A stretch of 64,000 bases of DNA. Origin: Acetobacter peroxydans. GTDB lineage: Bacteria > Pseudomonadota > Alphaproteobacteria > Acetobacterales > Acetobacteraceae. The notes under the pieces are model-generated. The model saw nothing but the letters and a program-made list of their open reading frames with translations, searched no databases and was not told where the DNA came from. Location of the stretch: assembly GCF_006539345.1 (NCBI RefSeq), contig NZ_BJMV01000001.1, positions 62,001 through 126,000 of the forward strand. The letters run 5' to 3'. A program made the position numbers and the translations under genes. Shown piece after piece: positions 53,451-64,000 of this stretch (its first letter is position 1; each line of letters opens with the position of its first letter).

Positions 53451-54143
53451 ATGGCAAAGAACAAGCGTCTGGCCGCCGCCGTGGCCAAGGTTGTCGCTGG
53501 TAAGGCCTACGGTCTGGATGAAGCTGTCGCCCTCGTGAAGGAAAACGCGACTGCGAAGTTCGACGAGACGGTGGAAATCGCCCTCAACCTCGGCATCGAC
53601 CCCCGTCATGCTGACCAGATGGTCCGTGGTTTCGTGTCTCTGCCGAACGGCACGGGCAAGACCCTGCGCGTTGGCGTGTTCGCTCGTGGCCCGAAGGCTG
53701 AAGAAGCCAAGGCTGCCGGTGCGGATGTCGTCGGTGCGGAAGACCTGATGGAAAAGGTGCAGGCTGGCGAAATCGCTTTCGACCGCTGCATCGCGACCCC
53801 TGACATGATGGCCCTTGTCGGTCGTCTGGGTAAGATCCTCGGCCCGCGCGGTCTGATGCCGAACCCCAAGCTCGGCACCGTGACTATGGACGTGAAGGGC
53901 GCTGTTGAGGCGGCTAAGTCCGGCCAGGTGGAGTACCGTGCTGAAAAGACCGGCATCATCCATGCTGGCGTTGGCAAGGCTTCCTTCGGCACGGACAAGC
54001 TGGTTGAAAACGTGCGTGCGTTTGTTGACGCCGTCCAGAAGGCTCGTCCCGCTGGCGCAAAGGGCACCTACATGAAGAAGGCCGCTCTTTCCTCCACGAT
54101 GGGGCCTGGCGTGCAGGTTGACGTCTCGGCCTTTACGGCCTGA
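53451..54143 (+). CDS. rplA: 50S ribosomal protein L1
   Basis: L1 builds the mobile stalk at the E site and regulates the L11-L1 message by binding to it. The 230-residue form starts at ATG 53451, four bases after the rplK stop, and ends before a 276-base leader. Conserved landmarks are [32 protein letters not shown] and [14 protein letters not shown]. An upstream frame start at 53430 would overlap rplK and does not match the family. Confidence 0.98.
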   Translation: MAKNKRLAAAVAKVVAGKAYGLDEAVALVKENATAKFDETVEIALNLGIDPRHADQMVRGFVSLPNGTGKTLRVGVFARGPKAEEAKAAGADVVGAEDLMEKVQAGEIAFDRCIATPDMMALVGRLGKILGPRGLMPNPKLGTVTMDVKGAVEAAKSGQVEYRAEKTGIIHAGVGKASFGTDKLVENVRAFVDAVQKARPAGAKGTYMKKAALSSTMGPGVQVDVSAFTA

Positions 54144-54419
54144 GATAGAATGTCGTGCCGTTGGCCTGCGGGTTGACGGCACGCATGGAAGGCGCCTTTG
54201 TGTCTTCCATTACCTGTCCGAGACTACACGCGACCGTTAGTGGTCTTAAACAGCGCAGGCTGGCGGGTGGTATGACGGGGATGCTGGTTGCAGGCTGATT
54301 GATTTCGGCAGCCCCAGATTCCGTTTCAAGGACAGGCGAGCGGGTGCTGTGTATGCAGTGCCCAAAGGGCAACCCGTTCCGTCCGGCGCGAGCTGGGGGG
54401 GACAAGATGGAGACGGGAT
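54144..54419 (+). promoter_or_regulatory. rplJ leader (L10-type regulatory region)
   Basis: This 276-base spacer between rplA and rplJ is the place of the L10(L12)4 autoregulatory leader in most bacteria. It holds two clear hairpins: CGTGCCGT/ACGGCACG (54154-54161 with 54176-54183), and ATGGAAG/CTTCCAT (54185-54191 with 54204-54210). The first could also end the rplKA transcript. I cannot identify the kink-turn with certainty. Confidence 0.5.
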
Positions 54420-54938
54420 TTGGACCGTACGGAAAAGAAGGCTTTAGTCGCCTCTCTGGCCACCGTTTTCGCCCAGACGTCCATGGTTGTGGTGACCCAG
54501 AATGCTGGGTTGACCGTGGCCAGCGTGACCGATCTGCGGCGCAAGGTGCGTGCAGCGGGTGCGAACTACAAAGTCGTTAAAAACCGGCTGGCAACTCTCG
54601 CCCTGGATGGGACCCAGTTCAGCGGCATCGCGCCGATGCTAAAGGGCCCGACCGCGCTCGCGTGGTCGGACGATCCGGTGGCAGTGGCGAAGGTGATCGT
54701 TGAGTTCGCCAAAACCGATGACAAGCTTGTGGTGCTTGGTGGTTCTCTTGGTTCGCAGGTGCTTGACGCCAGCGGGATCAAGGCTCTGGCCGAGCTGCCG
54801 TCGCTTGACACGCTGCGCGCGCAGCTCGTGGGGCTCATCTCCACGCCTGCAACGCGTATTGCGGCCGTCACGCAGGCACCCGCCGCGCAGCTTGCTCGCG
54901 TTTTTGGGGCCTATGCCAAGACGGGCGAAGCCGCCTGA
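54420..54938 (+). CDS. rplJ: 50S ribosomal protein L10
   Basis: L10 anchors the L7/L12 stalk and represses its own operon. The 172-residue protein begins DRTEKKALVASL, as in relatives, and contains NAGLTVASVTDLRRKVRAAG and YKVVKNRLA; the C-terminal helix that binds L12 follows. It starts with TTG, which is rare; GGAG lies seven bases ahead, and the nearby ATG at 54407 is out of frame. The weak start probably lowers translation, consistent with leader control. Confidence 0.96.
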   Translation: MDRTEKKALVASLATVFAQTSMVVVTQNAGLTVASVTDLRRKVRAAGANYKVVKNRLATLALDGTQFSGIAPMLKGPTALAWSDDPVAVAKVIVEFAKTDDKLVVLGGSLGSQVLDASGIKALAELPSLDTLRAQLVGLISTPATRIAAVTQAPAAQLARVFGAYAKTGEAA

Positions 54939-55037
54939 AAGCATCCGCTCTTCGGGGCGGGTGTTCACGATATACGCGCAGTCCTCGCCTAGGGGGTTGC
55001 GTTCCGCTAACCAGTATTTATATTAGGAAGACTAACA

Positions 55038-55415
55038 ATGGCTGATCTTGCTAAGCTCGTTGACGAACTGTCCACTCTGACCGTTCTTGAAGCTGCTGAA
55101 CTCTCCAAGCTCCTTGAAGAAAAGTGGGGCGTGTCCGCTGCTGCTCCGGTTGCCGTTGCTGCTGCTCCGGTCGCTGGTGGCGCCGCTGCCGCTGCTGAAG
55201 AACAGACCGAGTTCACTGTGATCCTGGCCGCCGCTGGCGAAAAGAAGATCAACGTGATCAAGGAAATCCGTGGCATCACGGGTCTGGGTCTGAAGGAAGC
55301 TAAGGATCTGGTCGAAGGCGCTCCGAAGCCCGTCAAGGAAGGCGTGAACAAGGAAGAAGCCGACAAGATCAAGAAGCTTCTTGAAGAAAACGGCGCGACC
55401 GTCGAAGTGAAGTAA
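55038..55415 (+). CDS. rplL: 50S ribosomal protein L7/L12
   Basis: L12 recruits translation factors as a dimer on L10. The 125-residue protein has the N-terminal dimer domain ([26 protein letters not shown]), an Ala/Val/Pro hinge rich in AAAPVAV, and the C-terminal factor-binding domain ([29 protein letters not shown]). AGGAAG precedes the ATG. Codons are strongly biased, as expected for high expression. A 188-base spacer follows before rpoB. Confidence 0.98.
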   Translation: MADLAKLVDELSTLTVLEAAELSKLLEEKWGVSAAAPVAVAAAPVAGGAAAAAEEQTEFTVILAAAGEKKINVIKEIRGITGLGLKEAKDLVEGAPKPVKEGVNKEEADKIKKLLEENGATVEVK

Positions 55416-55462
55416 GATTGTCGTGTTCCCGGCATAAGTCGGGATCGCGTGATCGAGGTTAC

Positions 55463-55488
55463 CGGGTGGGGGTGTAAGCCTCCGCCCG
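55463..55488 (+). terminator. possible attenuator hairpin, rplL-rpoB spacer
   Basis: A 10-base-pair stem CGGGTGGGGG/CCTCCGCCCG (two G-U wobbles) with loop TGTAAG is followed by TTTGCCTGTTTC. This resembles a partial terminator that could lower rpoB/rpoC transcription relative to the ribosomal proteins, as known for the E. coli rplL-rpoB attenuator. By eye its strength is moderate. Confidence 0.5.
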
Positions 55489-55533
55489 TTTGCCTGTTTC
55501 TGGATGATCCGGGGCAGGGTGGAAGTTATGGCG

Positions 55534-55579
55534 TTCAGACTTTCAGGCTTGCGGTTTGCCGCAGGCCTGATGGTCTGAA
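55534..55579 (+). ncRNA. long stem-loop in rplL-rpoB spacer, candidate RNase III site
   Basis: A 46-base stem-loop built from TTCAGAC/GTCTGAA, then TCAGGC/GCCTGA, then TGCGG/CCGCA, with a TTTG loop and two small internal mismatches; about 18 paired positions. It ends 24 bases before the rpoB start. In E. coli the equivalent spacer is cut by RNase III; the same role is inferred here. It has no T tail, so it is unlikely to be a terminator. Confidence 0.55.
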
Positions 55580-55603
55580 GACTAAGGTGGGGCAGGAGCG
55601 ACG

Positions 55604-58600
55604 ATGAACGCAATTACCAAATCGTTCACAGGGCGGAAGCGGATTCGCAAGAGTTTTGGGCGTATTCCTGAAATCGCTCCGATGCCGAATCTGATTGATG
55701 TGCAGCGTGCGTCCTATGAGACGTTCCTGCAGGCCAATGTATCGGCTGATGCGCGTACGGCCACGGGCCTTCAGGAGGTTTTCCGCTCTGTTTTTCCCAT
55801 TAACGACTTCGCCGGGCGCGGTCGTCTGGAATTCGTCAGCTACGAATTTGAAGAGCCGAAATACGATGTCGAGGAATGCATTCAGCGTGGCCTGACATTC
55901 TCGGCGCCGCTCAAGGTTATCCTGCGGCTGATCGTATGGGACGTGGATGAGGATACGGGCTCACGCTCCATCCGCGATATCAAGGAGCAGCCGGTCTATA
56001 TGGGCGACATGCCCCTGATGACCGACAACGGCACGTTTATCGTCAATGGCACGGAGCGTGTCATTGTCAGTCAGATGCACCGTTCGCCGGGTGTGTTCTT
56101 CGATCACGATAAGGGCAAGACGCATTCTTCCGGCAAGTATCTGTTTGCCGCGCGTGTCATTCCCTATCGTGGTTCCTGGCTGGACTTCGAATTTGACGCC
56201 AAGGACCTCCTCTACGTCCGTATCGATCGCAAGCGCAAGCTGCCGATCACGACCCTGCTTTACGCGCTGGAAGGAGCGGCCTCCGCAGCGGCTCGCGCAG
56301 CCAAGCGGGCAGAAGGTGGTGATGTCGATGCCATGGAAATCCGTGGCATGGATGCCAATGAAATCCTTGGCTACTTCTACGATACCGTAAACTTCGCCAA
56401 GACCGCGAAGGGCTGGGCGCGTCCGTTCGACGCTGAGTCCTTCCGTGGGGTGAAGCTGTTGTCTCCGCTGGTCGATGCCGAGACGGGTGAGGTTGTGGCG
56501 GATGCCGAAACCAAGCTCACGGCCCGTCTGGTGCGCAAGATCGCAGAAACGACCCGCGAGGTTCTGGTGGGTGAGGCAGACCTGATCGGTCGTTTCATCG
56601 CGCATGACATCGTGAACATGGACACCGGTGAAATCTACGGCGAAGCCGGCGAGGAAATCACCGAAGCCCGTCTGGCGGCTCTGGAAGAGGCCGGTGTGAC
56701 GGAACTGCCGGTGCTGGCCATTGACGGCGCCAAGGGGCCGTGGATCCGTAACACGCTGACGGTGGATAAGAACGCCAGCCGTGACGAAGCGCTGATCGAT
56801 ATCTATCGCGTCATGCGCCCCGGTGAGCCGCCGACCGCCGAAACGGCGGAAACCATGCTGCAGGGGCTGTTCTTCGATCCCGACCGTTACGACCTGTCTG
56901 CGGTCGGTCGTGTGAAGATGAACATGCGCCTTGATATCGACGTGCCGGATACGGTGCGCGTGCTGCGTAAGGAAGACATCCTGCGCACGGTCAAGGTTCT
57001 GTGCGACCTGAAGGATGGTCGCGGCCAGATTGACGATATCGACAATCTCGGTAACCGTCGTGTCCGCTCCGTTGGTGAACTGATGGAAAATCAGTATCGC
57101 ATCGGTCTGCTGCGGATGGAACGTGCCATTCGTGAGCGTATGGGCTCGGTCGATATTGATACGGTCATGCCGCATGACCTGATCAACGCCAAGCCGGCTG
57201 CTGCGGCTGTGCGCGAATTCTTTGGTTCGTCGCAGCTCAGCCAGTTCATGGATCAGACCAATCCGCTTTCAGAAGTGACGCATAAGCGCCGCCTGTCAGC
57301 ACTTGGTCCGGGCGGTCTGACACGTGAGCGTGCGGGCTTCGAAGTCCGTGACGTTCATCCCACGCATTACGGCCGTATCTGCCCGATTGAAACGCCCGAA
57401 GGGCCGAACATCGGTCTGATCAACTCGCTGGCCACCTACGCCAAGGTGAACAAGTACGGCTTTATCGAAACGCCCTACCGTCTGGTGAAGGACGGCGTGC
57501 TTCAGGATGGCTGGAAATATCTTTCCGCCATGGAAGAAGAGAAGCTCGTTGTCGCTCAGGCCGATGCGAAGGTTGACGCCAATAACGCGCTGGTCGGTGA
57601 TCTGATCTCCGTTCGCCGGAATGGTGATTTCCGTCTGGTGCCTCCGACCGAAGTGACGGCCAGCGACGTGTCTCCCAAGCAGCTTGTTTCGGTTGCTGCG
57701 GCACTCATTCCGTTCCTTGAAAACGACGATGCGAACCGCGCGCTCATGGGTTCGAACATGCAGCGTCAGGCCGTGCCGCTGGTGCGCTCTGATGCGCCGC
57801 TGGTTGGCACCGGTATGGAAGCGGCCGTGGCACGTGATTCCGGGGCAACCATTGTTGCACGCCGGGACGGCGTTGTGGATCAGATCGACGGTGCGCGTAT
57901 CGTTGTGCGGGCAACCGACACCAATGGCGCGACGCAGGGTGTGGATATTTACCGTCTGCGTAAATACTCCCGCTCCAACCAGTCCACCTGCATCAACCAG
58001 CGTCCGCTGGTGTTCGTGGGTGATCAGGTGCGCGCTGGCGACATCATTGCTGACGGCCCCTCCACGGAGCTGGGTGAACTGGCTCTGGGCCGTAATGTGC
58101 TCGTCGCGTTCATGCCCTGGAACGGTTACAACTTCGAAGACTCCATCCTGATTTCCGAACGGATTGCCAAGGACGACGTCTTCACCTCGATCCATATCGA
58201 GGAATTCGAAGTCATGGCCCGCGACACCAAGTTGGGTCAGGAAGAAATTACCCGCGACATCCCCAATGTGGGTGAAGAAGCGCTCCGCAATCTTGACGAA
58301 GCCGGTATCGTGTATGTCGGTGCGGAAGTGAATCCGGGCGATATCCTGATTGGTAAGGTGACCCCGAAGGGCGAAAGCCCGATGACGCCGGAAGAAAAGC
58401 TCCTGCGCGCCATCTTCGGTGAAAAAGCATCCGACGTGCGTGACACGTCTCTGCGTCTGCCGCCTGGCACGACCGGCACGATTGTTGACGTGCGCGTCTT
58501 CTCCCGCCGTGGCGTGGACAAGGACGAGCGCGCAATGGCCATCGAGCGTGCAGAAATCGAACGTCTGGCCAAGGACCGGGATGACGAACGCGGCATTCAG

Positions 58601-59776
58601 GAGCGTTCTTTCTTCGGTCGTCTGCGTGAAAAGCTGCTGGGTCAGACTGCTGGCGCCGGGTTCAAGGGTGTCAAGTCCGGCACGGTGCTGACCGATGCCG
58701 TGCTGGATGAGCATCCCCGTGCGGTGTGGCGTCATATTGTCGTCGCGTCCGATACAGTCATGGCGGAACTCGAAACCCTGCGTCGCGAGTTTGATGCGGC
58801 GATCGCTCGTATTCAGGCCCGCTTCGAAAGCAAGGTGGAAAAGCTCCAGCGTGGTGATGAACTGCCGCCGGGCGTGATGAAGATGGTCAAGGTCTTCGTT
58901 GCCGTGAAGCGTAAGCTTCAGCCGGGTGACAAGATGGCCGGTCGTCACGGTAACAAGGGTGTGGTTTCGCGCGTTGTGCCGGTTGAAGACATGCCCTTCC
59001 TGGAAGATGGCACGCCGGTTGATCTGGTTCTGAACCCGCTGGGCGTGCCGTCGCGCATGAACGTGGGGCAGATCCTCGAGACCCATCTGGGCTGGGCCTG
59101 CGCCAATATCGGTCGCGGCATTGGTGATCTGGTGGACGAATACCAGAGAACGGGTGAAAAGCGTCAGGAACTGCTTGACCGTCTCAAGGAAGTTTACGGC
59201 GAGAAGGTCTATGAAGACTCTATCGCTTCCATGAGCAATGAGGCTCTGGTGGAGCTGGCGGGTAACCTGCGCAAGGGCGTGCCGATTGCTACCCCGGTTT
59301 TCGATGGCGCTTCCATTCCCGATATCGAGGCCATGCTGGAAAAGGCTGGTGTCAATAAAAGCGGGCAGTCGCAGCTGATCGACGGGCGTACGGGCGAGCC
59401 GTTTGAACGCCGCACGACGGTTGGTTACATCTATATGCTCAAACTGCATCACCTTGTTGATGACAAGATCCACGCACGTTCCATTGGGCCGTATTCGCTT
59501 GTCACGCAGCAGCCGCTGGGTGGTAAGGCGCAGTTCGGTGGTCAGCGCTTCGGTGAAATGGAAGTGTGGGCACTGGAAGCCTATGGCGCCGCCTACACCC
59601 TGCAGGAAATGCTGACAGTCAAATCGGATGACGTTTCGGGTCGCACCAAGGTGTACGAAGCCATCGTGCGGGAGCAGGACGACTTCGAGGCAGGTATTCC
59701 CGAAAGCTTCAACGTGCTGATCAAGGAACTCAAGTCCCTTGGCCTGAACGTGGAGCTGGAGCAGGGAGCCGACTGA
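55604..59776 (+). CDS. rpoB: RNA polymerase beta subunit
   Basis: The 1390-residue protein is the catalytic beta subunit. The rifampicin region reads [20 protein letters not shown] and then LSALGPGG, the sensitive wild-type form. Other hallmarks are [31 protein letters not shown] and [15 protein letters not shown] near the C-terminus. The start has GGAG nearby and matches the family ([16 protein letters not shown]). It follows rplL after the spacer and is followed by rpoC after 93 bases. Confidence 0.99.
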   Translation: MNAITKSFTGRKRIRKSFGRIPEIAPMPNLIDVQRASYETFLQANVSADARTATGLQEVFRSVFPINDFAGRGRLEFVSYEFEEPKYDVEECIQRGLTFSAPLKVILRLIVWDVDEDTGSRSIRDIKEQPVYMGDMPLMTDNGTFIVNGTERVIVSQMHRSPGVFFDHDKGKTHSSGKYLFAARVIPYRGSWLDFEFDAKDLLYVRIDRKRKLPITTLLYALEGAASAAARAAKRAEGGDVDAMEIRGMDANEILGYFYDTVNFAKTAKGWARPFDAESFRGVKLLSPLVDAETGEVVADAETKLTARLVRKIAETTREVLVGEADLIGRFIAHDIVNMDTGEIYGEAGEEITEARLAALEEAGVTELPVLAIDGAKGPWIRNTLTVDKNASRDEALIDIYRVMRPGEPPTAETAETMLQGLFFDPDRYDLSAVGRVKMNMRLDIDVPDTVRVLRKEDILRTVKVLCDLKDGRGQIDDIDNLGNRRVRSVGELMENQYRIGLLRMERAIRERMGSVDIDTVMPHDLINAKPAAAAVREFFGSSQLSQFMDQTNPLSEVTHKRRLSALGPGGLTRERAGFEVRDVHPTHYGRICPIETPEGPNIGLINSLATYAKVNKYGFIETPYRLVKDGVLQDGWKYLSAMEEEKLVVAQADAKVDANNALVGDLISVRRNGDFRLVPPTEVTASDVSPKQLVSVAAALIPFLENDDANRALMGSNMQRQAVPLVRSDAPLVGTGMEAAVARDSGATIVARRDGVVDQIDGARIVVRATDTNGATQGVDIYRLRKYSRSNQSTCINQRPLVFVGDQVRAGDIIADGPSTELGELALGRNVLVAFMPWNGYNFEDSILISERIAKDDVFTSIHIEEFEVMARDTKLGQEEITRDIPNVGEEALRNLDEAGIVYVGAEVNPGDILIGKVTPKGESPMTPEEKLLRAIFGEKASDVRDTSLRLPPGTTGTIVDVRVFSRRGVDKDERAMAIERAEIERLAKDRDDERGIQERSFFGRLREKLLGQTAGAGFKGVKSGTVLTDAVLDEHPRAVWRHIVVASDTVMAELETLRREFDAAIARIQARFESKVEKLQRGDELPPGVMKMVKVFVAVKRKLQPGDKMAGRHGNKGVVSRVVPVEDMPFLEDGTPVDLVLNPLGVPSRMNVGQILETHLGWACANIGRGIGDLVDEYQRTGEKRQELLDRLKEVYGEKVYEDSIASMSNEALVELAGNLRKGVPIATPVFDGASIPDIEAMLEKAGVNKSGQSQLIDGRTGEPFERRTTVGYIYMLKLHHLVDDKIHARSIGPYSLVTQQPLGGKAQFGGQRFGEMEVWALEAYGAAYTLQEMLTVKSDDVSGRTKVYEAIVREQDDFEAGIPESFNVLIKELKSLGLNVELEQGAD

Positions 59777-59869
59777 GCGTGCCTTTCTCAGACATGATCC
59801 ATTCTTATTTCAAAGGGAAGACCGGGGCGTGCGCTCCGGCTTCCCGTTTCCCGCTGGGGGCTTCGACAC

Positions 59870-64000
<4,131 letters not shown>

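Overview
The window is a stretch of ordinary chromosome from an alphaproteobacterium, most likely an acetic acid bacterium (family Acetobacteraceae). The evidence is protein-level resemblance throughout (RpoB, RpoC, L10, GlnE, HdaA), GC-rich coding sequence, a full-length membrane PQQ glucose dehydrogenase, and alphaproteobacterial gene neighbourhoods (aroE-coaE-dnaQ, purM/purN next to hdaA and ppk, AsmA-like next to glnE and bcp). The genus cannot be fixed from reading alone. I saw no rRNA, tRNA, CRISPR array, insertion sequence or prophage.

Layout. 1-2.7 kb: aroE (5' end outside the window), coaE, dnaQ and a small exported protein. 2.7-8.5 kb, minus strand: purM-purN-rsmB-rpe-heparinase-like gene. 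8.6-13.5 kb, plus: hdaA, ppk and ppx, so polyphosphate synthesis and breakdown are side by side. 13.6-19.6 kb, plus: a tightly coupled five-gene operon of a cyclase-like receptor, an MlaE permease, an ABC ATPase-like protein, an MCE/MlaD protein and a lipoprotein. 19.7-23.0 kb: FUSC-family membrane protein, YidB-like protein and a small membrane protein. 23.1-28.5 kb, minus: ccmCDEFGHI for cytochrome c maturation. 28.7-37.5 kb: small conserved genes (YciI, EVE, DUF442), lipoproteins, EcsC, a 2-hydroxyacid dehydrogenase flanked by two short unannotated reading frames, aat, three exported proteins and an ATP-grasp protein. 37.6-40.4 kb: the glucose dehydrogenase gene in AT-rich flanks. 40.4-49.3 kb: a giant AsmA-like protein, glnE, bcp, a Gly/His/Pro-rich exported protein and a KgtP-like transporter. 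49.4-52.9 kb: rmuC and a two-component system. 53.0-64.0 kb: rplK-rplA-rplJ-rplL-rpoB-rpoC, with rpoC running off the end.

The most unusual content is the 13.6-19.6 kb lipid-transport-like operon. Its receptor has a class III cyclase fold in which the metal-binding and transition-state residues are replaced, and its ABC subunit has lost Walker A, Walker B, signature and switch residues while keeping the fold-level pattern. Two apparent pseudoenzymes coupled to an intact MlaE permease and MCE protein suggest a non-canonical envelope lipid system. Secondary leads are two short reading frames with excellent Shine-Dalgarno sequences around the hydroxyacid dehydrogenase (one a proline/tryptophan-rich leader), a hairpin presenting CCUCCU/AGGAGG near 22.0 kb, a long stem-loop just before rpoB, and the inverted repeat beside the glucose dehydrogenase.
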